Source: Paramoeba atlantica | Lineage: Eukaryota > Discosea | Assembly (NCBI GenBank): GCA_977017575.1 | Contig: CDRNVI010000003.1 | Coordinates: forward strand, 186,001 to 250,000 | DNA: 64,000 bases | Direction of reading: 5' to 3' | In this document: positions 9,716-19,664 of the stretch, piece by piece | Numbering within the stretch: the first letter of the stretch is position 1 | Layout: each line of letters starts with the position of its first letter | Notes under the pieces: model-generated | What the model was told of the DNA's origin: nothing | Databases searched by the model: none | Seen by the model: the letters and a program-made list of their open reading frames with translations, nothing else | Program-made: the position numbers and the translations under genes

Positions 9716-10447
9716 TTATAAAAAATCTGGCAAATCCAGTTCCTCCAAACCGGGTAGCACGTCTGGAAGAGGTTCATTGAGTGTTGCATTATAAAGTTGT
9801 TCGATCATTTCCACATCAGTATATTCCTCAACGAACAGAACGGTTGCCGGAATATTTTCCCATGAATTTGGCGTAAGATTGTTTCCATACAAGTGAATCA
9901 CAGCAGTACTTTGTTGCATTTCCTCGAGGCTTAATACACCTTCAAAATTATTGTAAGACAAGTCCAAGGAAACCAGTGTCGAAGGAAGAAAAGATGATTT
10001 TAGTACACCATAAAAGTGGTTATAGGACGCAAAGAAACCTTCTAAAAGCGGGGGAAGTAGAGAAAGTGCAAGAGCGCCTCCCATCTCATTACGCCGCACG
10101 TCCAAATACCGAAGATTTCGTGGCAAGGAGACCACTTCTAAAGAGCCTTGTATGATATTTACATTTCTCTGGGCAATATTTCCAAGGTTAATGCTGAGTA
10201 AAGTGTGGGGCAAGTGTTTCCAGCCGGGAGTGCCACGGAGAGAGAGGTTAGACCAGCCCAGGGAGGTGACTTCTCCGTTGGAGTCACAAGTTACACCGTG
10301 CCAATCCGAAATGCTAACTCGATCACTCCACGAAGGTTCCTGGTGAGTGATATTTTCCAAAAAGAGGGCAAGAGCATATACTGGAGGAAGGATGGTATGG
10401 TGCAACTTGTGCGGAACAACAGAGTCTGAAGTAGCGAAACAAGTCAT
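9716..10447 (-). CDS. LRR family protein 1
   Basis: A 243-residue member of the window's LRR family. The N-terminal cap (about 18-70) has the pattern LPPVYALALFLENI, a Trp, then DWHGVTC and a segment with GWSNLSLRGTPGW. The first cap cysteine seen in other members (C-x-W) is missing here, replaced by SDW. About five repeats of roughly 21-23 residues follow, in the form LPxxLxxLDLxxNxFxG (for example LPSTLVSLDLSYNNFEGVL). The last 45 residues leave the repeat pattern and become acidic (EEYTDVEMIEQL...LPGLEELDLPDFL). No signal peptide or C-terminal membrane segment is visible, so localisation is unclear. It lies between the PIG-T and PIG-L genes on the same strand. Confidence 0.8.
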   Translation of the reverse strand: MTCFATSDSVVPHKLHHTILPPVYALALFLENITHQEPSWSDRVSISDWHGVTCDSNGEVTSLGWSNLSLRGTPGWKHLPHTLLSINLGNIAQRNVNIIQGSLEVVSLPRNLRYLDVRRNEMGGALALSLLPPLLEGFFASYNHFYGVLKSSFLPSTLVSLDLSYNNFEGVLSLEEMQQSTAVIHLYGNNLTPNSWENIPATVLFVEEYTDVEMIEQLYNATLNEPLPDVLPGLEELDLPDFL

Positions 10448-10582
10448 TTACAAAAAGGTTAAGAAGTGAAATTAAGGACGGTCTTGGAGGTCGTGCACAT
10501 TTGTATGAACAAAAGGTATGCGCAAGAAAAACTAATTTACGTGTCAAGCGCAGTTTCTACGAAAGCAAGTATTGACAACTTC

Positions 10583-11707
10583 CTAACATTCCACATCTTT
10601 TTTTAATGTGGGAACATAGATATCCCACGCATTCTCTAATGAATATGACGAAAATAGGACAAAAAAATACCTAAATAGATAAAATTGAGAGCCGTGCATT
10701 TTCATTGGCAAAAGGAAATTTCGAGGGTTACAAAGCAGTTCAACAGGATTTCGACATATGAAACACACTGTAGGCAATTTAGGTCCGTCCCTTGAAGCCT
10801 CCAGGTTTCTAGAAGTACTGCGTTGAACCCTGCGACTACCCCAAAGCTTGTAAAGAACGTGAAGTAGACTAGTTCCACTGGTGTGGAATATGCTTCGAAA
10901 ATGATTACTGCAACGTAAAATTAGATGCGTCCAAAGCCATCCACTGTATTTTGGAAGGACTGAATTCGTGCGCAATAAAAATATAGACGTTGGCTGAACC
11001 GACGATTGACTTAACTGAACACTCGAGCCATATTGCCTCCACCAGTGAACTACCCCTTTGTGAGTATCAATATGGTTTCGGTGACCCGAAACGCCAAAAT
11101 CATCGAATGTAAACATTGCATGAAGCTTTTGCGCAATCTTTAGCTTACTTCTTCTTTTCTTGGAGAAAAATGGAGAAAAACGTCCCCATTTTGTAAATAT
11201 TGAAGTGGCCCTGTTATCGAGAAATCCCCATTTAATCAAAGCCTCATTGATATGAAAAGCCACAATCGATGGTGGCCATGTGGTTGTCATGCCATCAGGT
11301 AAGCGGTCGTCATCGACTAGGTATACTCGACTCTTTGGAACATCAAACTGGACCGCTGAAGCGAAAAGCTCGTTCCTTCGAACATTACCGAGTCCCCCAC
11401 AGTTACCTTTAGAGAGACATATCCAATAAATTTCTGCGTTCTTTTGGCGCAAATCATAGAGTGTAGGTGTCATGAACATGGCCTCGTCATCGGGATGAGA
11501 GAAAATAAAGAGAACGCGTAGCGGGGGATGGGGAAACACCGCCTTCCCGCCATGGTCTTCTAGAATCGAGTCATTTACGTGATAAGCTGTTCTAGTTGCA
11601 TAGTACCAGCGCAAAAGAAATGAACACAAGAAAAGCAAGGCAATAGTGTAAGGAACAAGGGTTCGAAAGAATAGGGACCAGTTAAAAAACGAAGTAAAGC
11701 GAAGCAT
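10583..11707 (-). CDS. GPI12: GlcNAc-PI de-N-acetylase (PIG-L / GPI12)
   Basis: A 374-residue ER membrane enzyme of the second step of GPI-anchor synthesis, which deacetylates GlcNAc-phosphatidylinositol to GlcN-PI. An N-terminal membrane anchor lies at about 15-35. The zinc site begins with FSHPDDEAMFMTP (H71, D73, D74), the hallmark of the LmbE/PIG-L family. Further motifs are SKGNCGGLGNVRRNE (the family's SxGxxxGxGxxRxxE), DDDRLPDG and TFDDFGVSGHRNH with the second zinc ligand set. The C-terminal 100 residues are diverged and end with a hydrophobic stretch near YLFRYFFVLFSSY. The gene is on the same strand as PIG-T, with one LRR gene between them. Confidence 0.92.
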   Translation of the reverse strand: MLRFTSFFNWSLFFRTLVPYTIALLFLCSFLLRWYYATRTAYHVNDSILEDHGGKAVFPHPPLRVLFIFSHPDDEAMFMTPTLYDLRQKNAEIYWICLSKGNCGGLGNVRRNELFASAVQFDVPKSRVYLVDDDRLPDGMTTTWPPSIVAFHINEALIKWGFLDNRATSIFTKWGRFSPFFSKKRRSKLKIAQKLHAMFTFDDFGVSGHRNHIDTHKGVVHWWRQYGSSVQLSQSSVQPTSIFLLRTNSVLPKYSGWLWTHLILRCSNHFRSIFHTSGTSLLHVLYKLWGSRRVQRSTSRNLEASRDGPKLPTVCFICRNPVELLCNPRNFLLPMKMHGSQFYLFRYFFVLFSSYSLENAWDIYVPTLKKDVEC

Positions 11708-11939
11708 TTCTAGACAACGTTGAATTTCGGACGTTCATTCTTTTTAAAATAGAATAACTCTAGGAAAGCAAATTATGAAAGCAAATTGATGCAACAGTAA
11801 GATGCCGAATAACTACGCAATGATCAAGTGATACGTATTTACAGCATTCGGGTGAAAACCATCAATACCTAAAACTTGAAAACCGACCCGAACCCCTATC
11901 ACCTATCTACACTTCTTTCCCTTCATCCGACTCTTTTTC

Positions 11940-12890
11940 TCACAACTTCCCCAACTGATACCTCTCGTGATGTTTCTTCCGCTCCTTCCACTCCTGTGAG
12001 AGCCGTAGCCACACCAAATTCCCCCGTGTACTCTCCTTCGAACGCGGCGTATACACTGCACGACCAAACTGCCAGTCATGTAAAAACAACTTTTCCCATT
12101 CCTGTTCCAGTTTCCCCCGGGTCGGCTGCGGGAGTGCAAACTGAAACCCAAACTTGGGCTGTACGGGATAGTTAGCAATAAACTCTTCCACCGCCTGGGG
12201 AACCATCAGATTCTCCGGTTCACGAAACACCTCCAGCACACTCTCCACATGCTTAATCAGTGTCGCGGTGGAACGAATCGCCTTCCGATCCACCGAGGAC
12301 ACCGGCAGCCGGAGATCCTCCTCTAACACACGCCGCAGCACCCTATCCCGCAACGTGGGCTCCTGTAACACAAAACTCTCCACCACGGCCATCTCAGGGA
12401 GCTCCGTCAGGGGTTTACCCTCGTAATCCACCTCCCGCATGTCGTACCCATCCTTTACAATCTCCTCATGGAGAATACGCTGCAGTTGGCGTAACAAGTA
12501 GGGCCGAATCTCTCCCCGCGGGATTTGCAGGACCCGTCGCGCGTGGGTCTCCTCCCAGGCGCGCGGCCACGCGGCCCGGCCCCGGGGCGTCGCGGGGGCC
12601 CACCCCTCGGGGGGGAGGTCGGGGAGCAGCAGACGCTGGTGGTGCCACCACTTCATCCCCTCCCCGGTCTGGGCCTTGGTGTGCAACACGCTCTCGGGGT
12701 TGAACCGCACGGTCTGGGGCGCGGGACGGGCGCTGGGCTTTTGTTCGTATTTGGAGTACCCCGCGGCGTCGCGGACGAAACGCTCGAGGCTGCGGTACTT
12801 GGCGTGGGTGGGGCGCCACCACATGCCGCGGGAGGCGGTGGCTTTGTGGTGGCAGGGGTGGGCGCGGGGGAGGGGGGAGGGGTGGAGCAT
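11940..12890 (-). CDS. Unknown basic protein, probably mitochondrial
   Basis: A 316-residue protein with no recognised domain. The N-terminus (MLHPSPLPRAHPCHHKATAS) is free of acidic residues and could be a mitochondrial presequence; a second start, MWWRPTHAKYRSLERFVRDA, lies 22 codons in. The body is charged and helical, with FVLQEPTLRDRVLRRVLEED and EEFIANYPVQPKFGFQFALP, and a basic C-terminus (EWKERKKHHERYQLGKL). The abundance of Trp and of basic residues fits a kinetoplastid mitoribosomal or RNA-processing protein, but this is inference. The 5' half lies in a GC-rich island with a marked base-skew switch, which probably explains its Pro/Arg-rich composition there. Confidence 0.6.
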   Translation of the reverse strand: MLHPSPLPRAHPCHHKATASRGMWWRPTHAKYRSLERFVRDAAGYSKYEQKPSARPAPQTVRFNPESVLHTKAQTGEGMKWWHHQRLLLPDLPPEGWAPATPRGRAAWPRAWEETHARRVLQIPRGEIRPYLLRQLQRILHEEIVKDGYDMREVDYEGKPLTELPEMAVVESFVLQEPTLRDRVLRRVLEEDLRLPVSSVDRKAIRSTATLIKHVESVLEVFREPENLMVPQAVEEFIANYPVQPKFGFQFALPQPTRGKLEQEWEKLFLHDWQFGRAVYTPRSKESTRGNLVWLRLSQEWKERKKHHERYQLGKL

Positions 12891-12950
12891 GGGAGGGGGA
12901 GAGGAGGGGAAAAGGAATGGTTTTGGGGGATGTAGTGTAGGTTGTTTCGT
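12200..12950. other. GC-rich island with C-to-G skew switch (centre about 12.58 kb)
   Basis: The plus strand is C-rich to the left and strongly G-rich to the right, where runs such as GCGGGGGAGGGGGGAGGGG pass beyond the gene start. The switch lies near 12,560-12,620, where GC content peaks. It is one of at least five similar islands. Confidence 0.6.
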
Positions 12951-14046
12951 GGTAAAGTTTTAAGTTCGTTTTAGAAAACATGTTGAGTGTGTGAATGTGT
13001 TGAATTGTTGAGGGAAAATGATATACAAGACCTACCGTAGACCCCATAGTAAGAGAATAGGTTTTGGACCAAAATGGTTGAATTTCTCTTCCTGAGGGGG
13101 AGTGCTTCTCACTGGGGATGGAAAACCTGGAACATTGATCCCGGCGTGGACTTTTGTCCAGACTATGCAATTGTAAGCAACTTTTCGAAAACGAACTGTA
13201 AGTTTTTGAAAATGCGCCACATGATTTGTTTCCATGTTTTATGTGGTTTCTCTTTTCTATACCCAACGGTCTCAGGGATCCGGGCACCCAAGGGTGTCCG
13301 GACGACCACAAGGCCTGCAGAACTCGGTTTGTCACCCTGTTTATGACATCTTTTGCGCATGAGTGCATTGATTTTCTGCCTAGCCGATCCATTTCAAGCT
13401 CAGCTATCCCCGCCCGACAAACCACCCACACCCCTCCCGGCCATCCTCACCCATCCAACCACCCCTGTTCTCTCAGCCTGCCCAGCCAGCCAGCCTCCTG
13501 AGTCAAATCTCTCATACTGGGGGTCAGCCGAAAAAGAGACTAATCACTGTTACTGGGGGGTAAAGCATTTTTTTTGAATTGAGTGTGATGTGCTGTATAA
13601 GGCACTCGATCGGCTATCTGACAAGCCTGAGCAATGGTAGATTCACCACGGTAACTATGGTGTATCCCATGCGCGCACGAATACCTGATGACTCTTTCTG
13701 AACCAAACGCATCACTTGAACTAACCCGTCCTTGACACTCAGATATCAGATAAATCTTCACATATTTTATGAGATTAATGTCTTGTCTGGATTTCCCCTG
13801 AGTGGATTATCGCTCCACCTGACCACAATGTTCTGATATCTGCCGATCGAGAATTTATTTCAAAGTGGAGGTAGTTTAGCACAGCTGCATTCCTTCGACT
13901 TCGAGTCGTATATAGCAGGAACGAATGATGAAGATTGACAGCATACGATAGGCCGAGAACTTTTCTCATATCGATATGTATGAAACTGCGAAGTATCGAT
14001 ATTTTGTATCTAGAAAAGTTATATAGTCGTTTTCCCTTGCGTGAAG
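12951..14046. other. Intergenic with simple repeats, no gene supported
   Basis: About 1.1 kb without a convincing gene. It holds a C-rich stretch (about 13,415-13,500) with CCAGCCAGCCAGCC, and near 13,514-13,565 a pair of TACTGGGGG-type boxes that resemble the G-tract ends of short elements elsewhere in the window. Minus-strand frames of 73 and 93 codons (13,540-13,761 and 13,775-14,056) show no family features. Confidence 0.4.
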
Positions 14047-15300
14047 TTATACACAACGTGAGTGTACTAGAGAGGGACCGTGCTCCGCGTACTCTGCGGG
14101 TGTGATGTAGAGACTGGGAATCGCGTGTGAACTCACAATAGAGAGTCCCACAAAAGGAAGCAGCTGATTTTCAACAGGTATCCGGCACAAATGGCTCGGG
14201 AAGGAAACGGACACATTACGTAGCATACACTCTTGAAGGACACGCTCGTACATGTGAGGGATACTTGCACACCCTCCCGTGAGCACAAGGTCGCTGTATC
14301 CATCGCAATCGAGAGAGCGAACTACATTGTGGATCACATCGGTTAAACGTTGCCCCGCACTGTAGTTTCTTCCTGGTACCCGATTTAGGTCAAAATACAG
14401 CTCGGGAAGTGCTTTTTTCCATTTTTCGTCTACGCTTGAAAACGTATCTGACAAGCCAACTTCTGAGACAGAGGTCTCTTTGACAGGGATATTTATCTCA
14501 GCACCATCGGGTAGGACGCTTGTAAGGGACAGCGCTTGCTTCGGTATTTTTATTTGGCAAACCGAGTGATCCAGTGGGGTTATTCGCAACTTGGTCTTCA
14601 TGTAGTGGTAATTCTCACGAAATTCGTGATAAGGGTCTGCTTGGAGTCCTTTCTTGGACAACATGTCAGCTTTTTCATTATCCATCCCTTGTTTGTTCAA
14701 CTTGCCTTGTTTTGTGCCGTTAAATTCACAGAGAGCCTCTGAAAGCTCTAGTCCAGTCACGGGACAAGACCCCCATGTCTTTGTCGATGGTACGCCCTGG
14801 CGAACGGCACATACTGTACTTTGCGTGTGTCCCAGATCCACTACAATACCCGACTCAAGTCCTACGGCAAAAAGAGACATTGTTGCTGCGTTACACAAAA
14901 GAACTCCGGGGGGTGAGGCCTCGTTGGAGGAACGTAATACAGCATCAAGAAACGGGACATACCCCTCCATAAGCTCTTCTAAGATATTTTCTCTGCGTAC
15001 CGAGAGGGACAGCGTGCTCTTTTCTGTAGGGTAAAATGACTCACAGAGTGCCACACGAGCGGGGACTTGAGGGACATTGTCTTGATGAGACTTGCTGGAT
15101 GAGTTATTGACACGTGAAACCTCCCCCGCTGCGAGGACACTGCTTTGTAGGTGAGGGGCCTCCTCACGGAGCACGGACAAAAAGGGTTCGTCTAAGGGTC
15201 TGCCGGGACGAATGTCGAAAATGCGGGGAGTGAGATCACCGGACAAGCCCAAGGCCGTGTGTGTACGTCCAAGGGAAGCAATAGCGGACGAGACGCTCAT
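14047..15300 (-). CDS. Divergent actin-related protein (ARP)
   Basis: A 417-residue actin-fold ATPase relative. Actin landmarks include an N-terminal DIRPGRPLDEPF region, LLCNAATMSLFAVGLESGIV followed by DLGHTQSTVCAVRQG (phosphate-2 loop, in actin VLSLYASGRTTGIVxDSGDGVTH), LVLTGGCASIPHMYERV (adenosine motif, actin LSGGTTMxPGIADR) and the C-terminal ITPAEYAEHGPSLVHSRCV (actin WISKxEYDExGPSIVHxKC). The N-terminal phosphate-1 loop is poorly kept, and a hydrophilic insert occupies about 65-85. The divergence argues against conventional actin. A nuclear ARP of a chromatin-remodelling complex (ARP4 or ARP6 type) or a dynactin ARP is possible; I cannot assign the subclass. Confidence 0.75.
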   Translation of the reverse strand: MSVSSAIASLGRTHTALGLSGDLTPRIFDIRPGRPLDEPFLSVLREEAPHLQSSVLAAGEVSRVNNSSSKSHQDNVPQVPARVALCESFYPTEKSTLSLSVRRENILEELMEGYVPFLDAVLRSSNEASPPGVLLCNAATMSLFAVGLESGIVVDLGHTQSTVCAVRQGVPSTKTWGSCPVTGLELSEALCEFNGTKQGKLNKQGMDNEKADMLSKKGLQADPYHEFRENYHYMKTKLRITPLDHSVCQIKIPKQALSLTSVLPDGAEINIPVKETSVSEVGLSDTFSSVDEKWKKALPELYFDLNRVPGRNYSAGQRLTDVIHNVVRSLDCDGYSDLVLTGGCASIPHMYERVLQECMLRNVSVSFPSHLCRIPVENQLLPFVGLSIVSSHAIPSLYITPAEYAEHGPSLVHSRCV

Positions 15301-15608
15301 TTTGACCTTGAAAGACCAAGAGTATCACCTACTTGGTGAAAACTACTTTTCTCATGGAATCTATCAAGACTAGTGCAATATCTTTAGTTTGAAAAAATTC
15401 GCATCCTAAAATATCATGCTCCAATACTGCTGCCCCCTCCCACACTGAAGATGACGCTACTAGAATTACGTTGAACGTGATGTTTTCAGTTAGAATACGT
15501 ATTTGTATACTTGATAGAATGCAACAACATTCTCATAATGCATCCCCTTTGTCTCTGATGTAAATACTCTTTCACGTCCCAAAAATCTGTTGTCCTCGAA
15601 ACGCATAT
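15301..15608. other. Intergenic
   Basis: About 310 bases of AT-rich spacer. No gene or repeat was seen. Confidence 0.5.
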
Positions 15609-17834
15609 TTAAGATGCAAGTCCTATCGTTTTCCCCAAAGAATTATATGTTAAGTGAAAGGGATGAGACCGTACAAATCGTATAAAATGTTTATAGCGCG
15701 CGTCAATCGCTGCCGCGGTGTCCAGAGAAAGCCTGGCGCGGACGTACGTGAAATGAAGCTCATGCCCTCGTGTGTGAATCAGGTTAATAATAAATTCCAC
15801 AACCGCTGCTTCTTGCTCCGGGGTTAGCAGAGCCACCTCAGGGGGAGGTGCAGCTTGTGGCACAGAAGGGGGATCCGCAGGGGCCTGTGGACTCGACATT
15901 GCCATAGTTTCTATGTGATTGTTATTATTGTTAGTTGCTACCGACGTCATCGCCTTGGTTGCCGTCTCCGTGGAGGCATGAACGGAGGGTTCCGGGTGAA
16001 TCGACGGGTCTACGCCTTGGTGAGAGGGGGGATAGGGTGGTACCGCTTCAGAGGGTTTTACGCGTCGTATGACAACTTTTTCTCCCATTCCACTGAAATC
16101 TGTAGTCTTGCACGAAAACAGCTCGGGATATGACGCAAAGAACCGATCGAACGTGGGGTGCTTTCCTTTGGCGTTGAAAAAAAAGGTGTTTGCCGTTGAC
16201 GCATCAAAGCGTCGCTCTAGATCAGCCATAAACTCATCCGTGGTGAGACCCTCTGCGGAGTTCTCTGGTAACACTTGCAACGCGAGGTGACATAATTCCT
16301 CCGGAGTTCGTCGTTCGAGGTGGGCCCGGGCGCTCTTGCAGTAGTACGGGACCCGCTCGCTGAGGATGAGTAGGGGGTCTAGGTGCGGACGTCCCATGAT
16401 GGCAAAGAGCTCTTTTTTGGTTTGTTCCTGGGACGCATCGTTGAGAATTTCTTCAAAGGCCTTCTCGGCCTCCTGCGTGTTCGTCGCTTGTAGGGGTTGC
16501 AGTAAGGGATATCGCTCTCGGAGACGGCTGCGAAATAGTACGTGGCCTCGCTCATAGTCGTAACTGGTAGCAAACACAGTGGGATAAATGGTCGCAAGCT
16601 CACGGAGATCAAGATGGGTCTCGCGGTGCCGCGATTTTCGTTGCAATAAAGGCGATAATGATGGAAACACGTGATCAACATACACACGTTCGGGAAGAAG
16701 CGTGGAAGGAAGAGAAAAAGCAAGCTTCAGTACCGATTGAATATCGAAAGGACACACTTCCTCACCATATTCCACAACGCACGGTGCTGGATACACCCTT
16801 CCCGGGTACCGGCGTACATAGATTTGTGAAAGGTCATCTTTACGTCTGCCAAATTGTATCTCATCAAATAGTGCATCGTGAGCTCTACAATGACCCACAG
16901 CTTCCACGAAAGCATGAAGTTCACGTTGAATCTTTTGGGATGATGAGCTTTTGCTTGCTTTCCACATGGCATTCCAGGAAATCCAATACTCTGGACAAAT
17001 GAAATAAAATTTTCTCCGCAATTCCACCCCAGCTAGGACATTTTGATATGATCCAATATGGAGACCGTATTGAATAGAGAACTCTGCAAAAGCTTTATTT
17101 GCAACGTAATAGGTACAGCGTTCTACTTGTAGCGCACATGAAGTCGACTTTTTGTCGTCAACATTCTCCACATCCTTATTCTCCATACCATCGAACTCTT
17201 CTTCAACATCAACATTGAATTTCCCATCTTCTTCTTCAACATTTTCGGCATTGGAATCCTCGATCCGTGCAGCTTTAGATTTCTTCAATTCCTCTTTGTG
17301 ACTCTGGAACGCTTGCTCGATGGAAATACCGTCAAGAGAAGTCCATGGTTTGGTCGTTCCTGGTATCGTAGTACCAACAACAAATTCTTGAATCAATTCT
17401 TCACTGGTCAATAAGATATCTCGCAGCTGATGCACATCGATAGAACAGGACATGAGTAAGACCAATTGTTTTAGACTCACCCAACCTGCTCCGTTCAAAT
17501 ATTTGTAAAGCCTCTCTTTAAACGCGGCAAATTGATTCGCTTCCTTCAGGTTAAAACGTGTACCGGTCACGACCTGCGCCCGATTGCTCTCCAATTTAAA
17601 ACATTCCGGATATAACGCCATAAGCGATGCTAGGGAAGCATGGTTGGTCTTAACAAACTCCATAATTTTCTCTGGAAGAAGAATTTCAATGGCGGTAGTA
17701 AGTTGAGGATGTGGCGGTTTTCGTAAAACACCGGCCACTTTTGCTACGGCAATAGTTCGATTCATGGTCTCATAGTTGATTTCCGTCCACAATGACCGCC
17801 GCACGCAAAACAAATACTTACATGACCGAAACAT
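15609..17834 (-). CDS. Large unknown protein with YPxxF modules, probably mitochondrial
   Basis: A 741-residue protein with a basic, Ser- and Cys-rich start (MFRSCKYLFCVRRSLW) that could target it to the mitochondrion; a second Met at residue 24 also begins a basic segment. Three or more similar modules are visible: LASLMALYPECFKLES (about 65), LRELATIYPTVFATSYDYE (about 420) and FDRFFASYPELFSCKT (about 605). Each is a helix followed by YPxxF, as in repeated winged-helix-like modules of kinetoplastid mitochondrial RNA-processing and mitoribosome-associated proteins. An acidic linker (about 190-225) and a Pro/Thr/Asn-rich linker (about 630-690) separate the parts. No catalytic motif was recognised. 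Mitochondrial RNA metabolism is a guess. Confidence 0.65.
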   Translation of the reverse strand: MFRSCKYLFCVRRSLWTEINYETMNRTIAVAKVAGVLRKPPHPQLTTAIEILLPEKIMEFVKTNHASLASLMALYPECFKLESNRAQVVTGTRFNLKEANQFAAFKERLYKYLNGAGWVSLKQLVLLMSCSIDVHQLRDILLTSEELIQEFVVGTTIPGTTKPWTSLDGISIEQAFQSHKEELKKSKAARIEDSNAENVEEEDGKFNVDVEEEFDGMENKDVENVDDKKSTSCALQVERCTYYVANKAFAEFSIQYGLHIGSYQNVLAGVELRRKFYFICPEYWISWNAMWKASKSSSSQKIQRELHAFVEAVGHCRAHDALFDEIQFGRRKDDLSQIYVRRYPGRVYPAPCVVEYGEEVCPFDIQSVLKLAFSLPSTLLPERVYVDHVFPSLSPLLQRKSRHRETHLDLRELATIYPTVFATSYDYERGHVLFRSRLRERYPLLQPLQATNTQEAEKAFEEILNDASQEQTKKELFAIMGRPHLDPLLILSERVPYYCKSARAHLERRTPEELCHLALQVLPENSAEGLTTDEFMADLERRFDASTANTFFFNAKGKHPTFDRFFASYPELFSCKTTDFSGMGEKVVIRRVKPSEAVPPYPPSHQGVDPSIHPEPSVHASTETATKAMTSVATNNNNNHIETMAMSSPQAPADPPSVPQAAPPPEVALLTPEQEAAVVEFIINLIHTRGHELHFTYVRARLSLDTAAAIDARYKHFIRFVRSHPFHLTYNSLGKTIGLAS

Positions 17835-18151
17835 TCCTTCTTAAGAATATTGATAAAAAGCGCGCATCACGTACATTTAGCATAACGTTTCCATTGTGAA
17901 CACTGGACCAGTCCTTCGATCCAGCGATATAGTACATGTACTTACAGGTAAAAATATTTGTTTTGGGAACATTCTTGGAAACACTTTAACAAATCTGGTT
18001 CCATCGTCGTTTGGGCAAACACCTAAAGGATTTTCAACGAATGCATACCTTAAGTTCAAGGTACATGCGATCGAATCAAAAATATAAAAAAGAAAGAACT
18101 TTTATGTGCCATCTAAACAAGGCTTATTTTGAAATGGTGACCTTATCAAGT
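17835..18151. other. Intergenic
   Basis: About 320 bases, AT-rich. Nothing recognisable. Confidence 0.5.
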
Positions 18152-19339
18152 TCATTTGATGCAATATTTTTGTTTTTGATCGATATGCGCATTCATCAAA
18201 CTTGGTGAATATAGATTGTCAAAAAAACCTTTCTGTGCCACAGGAACAGTGCCTATTTCGAAATGACGACTCCGCCATGCTCGTTCAATGCTACTCACGT
18301 ATTCTTGTGCTGATACGTGGAAGACATACATTGGCATCACTTCCACAATATGCCGAGCAAGAGAATGATAAAACAGAGTCAATTTCGGGAACGTATTGCA
18401 TGTGAGGGTTTGGCTCTCAAGTGGACTCACACGATAACGCTGCGAGCTAGAAACCGAGGCGGGCGTGCAAGAAAACAAGTTATTGTAATTGTATAAAAGG
18501 TAAATATCACCATAAATGCAGCGAATCACCGCTGCACGGTTTTGCGCAAGTTGATTTCGCGCTCGAGTGAGTGTTGCTGAGGATTGGGTTGAGTCGTATT
18601 CTGGATTCTGGGCATTGGATCTGGGATGAATTCTTTTAGGAGTTGAACTACTTATTCCGTACATCATTTTGGCCTCTGTGGATAAGCTTTGATTCTCGAG
18701 AATGCTGCGATAAGCAGCTTCGACATTGATTTTGCTTAACTCCTTGAACATGTTATCAAAAGAGAGGTTTTCGTAAACCTCGTCAAGTTTAACGGCGTGT
18801 ATTGCACGCGTGTGAAGCGCGCTTAAGTAACCCGAATCTGTATGAGAGAATGCTTTGTACATTTCTCTCGCCACACGATACCGTAGCTGGATGGAACCAA
18901 TGTTGTAATTCAGTTCATGCATGTTTCCCACTACAAACCCTCGACTTCGCATGTGGGTCATAAAACGACGTAGAAACGTGCAAAGTCGACATACCCACTC
19001 CTCATCTAATTTTTGATAAGCAGCGTGTAAAGGGACCACGGAGGAGACAGGCACTGAACGCAGCGTATTCCAAGACCGAATTCCGCTTTGACGCATCACG
19101 TTGTCGTAGACGGCTTCCAAACATGAGTGGATGCGCTCACCCTTGTCGTGGGATTGCTGTGTGCCACAAGGCTCATAACACAGAGAACACCAGTTGGGTT
19201 GTGCATACCATATATCACGTAAAATACCCTTTTTAGAGGAGAGCCGAGGGGGAAGGGAGAGTTTGGGAGGAATCGGGGTTGTAAAGCTTTGCGAGACCAT
19301 AAAGCCTTGGTGTAGTACCTTGTGAGACCATGTTTTCAT
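18152..19339 (-). CDS. Unknown protein with Cys/His motif
   Basis: A 395-residue protein without a family match by eye. Residues about 45-75 hold WCSLCYEPCGTQQSHDKGE followed by RIHSCLEAVYDNV, a C-x2-C-x3-C-x5-H-x6-H-x-C arrangement that could bind zinc. The N-terminus (MKTWSHKVLHQGFMVSQSF) lacks acidic residues and could be a mitochondrial presequence. The rest is helical with many Tyr, Arg and Ser residues. It follows the 741-residue unknown on the same strand with about 320 bases between, so the two may share an organellar role, but that is only suggested by proximity and composition. Confidence 0.6.
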   Translation of the reverse strand: MKTWSHKVLHQGFMVSQSFTTPIPPKLSLPPRLSSKKGILRDIWYAQPNWCSLCYEPCGTQQSHDKGERIHSCLEAVYDNVMRQSGIRSWNTLRSVPVSSVVPLHAAYQKLDEEWVCRLCTFLRRFMTHMRSRGFVVGNMHELNYNIGSIQLRYRVAREMYKAFSHTDSGYLSALHTRAIHAVKLDEVYENLSFDNMFKELSKINVEAAYRSILENQSLSTEAKMMYGISSSTPKRIHPRSNAQNPEYDSTQSSATLTRARNQLAQNRAAVIRCIYGDIYLLYNYNNLFSCTPASVSSSQRYRVSPLESQTLTCNTFPKLTLFYHSLARHIVEVMPMYVFHVSAQEYVSSIERAWRSRHFEIGTVPVAQKGFFDNLYSPSLMNAHIDQKQKYCIK

Positions 19340-19664
19340 GGGGTTGGAAATGTCAAAGTGAGTAGTGTGATTGGCTGCATTTAAAAGTACAGGAGAGGCG
19401 ATTCATACAGACATGTGGCAAATAGTGAACTTCTAGGACGAAAAAGTATTGAAAAATAAGTGGTGTCGTATAAGACATGTACATAACACAAGCATATACA
19501 GAAACTAGGGTATGGCGTACACACTCGATGTTCATAACCCCTCTGTTATACAGGGGGGGGGGCACGAAAACTGTTACACCTGCCATATAAGGAGTGTCAT
19601 ACATGTATGTATGGCTCTAAACTGCTGTAGATGCAAACAAACTAGAAATATAGTGGTTAATGGG
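19340..19664. other. Intergenic with G-run footprint
   Basis: About 325 bases. Near 19,537-19,563 the sequence reads CCCCTCTGTTATACAGGGGGG, an imperfect palindrome of two G-tract element ends, which looks like a small element or an excision scar. The TATACAGGGGGG box recurs near 23.85 kb and 59.05 kb. Confidence 0.4.

Noticed and set aside
9460-9789. 109-codon minus-strand frame between PIG-T and LRR 1
   Set aside because: It overlaps the C-terminal end of LRR 1 in another frame and lacks protein-like features.
12260-12935. Long plus-strand frames of 95-147 codons opposite the unknown gene at 11.9-12.9 kb
   Set aside because: They arise from the GC-rich island, where stops are rare in all frames. 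Composition is Gly/Pro/Arg filler with no motif.
13540-14056. Minus-strand frames of 73 and 93 codons next to the actin-related gene
   Set aside because: No family features. One overlaps the end of the actin-related gene and both may be 3' UTR.
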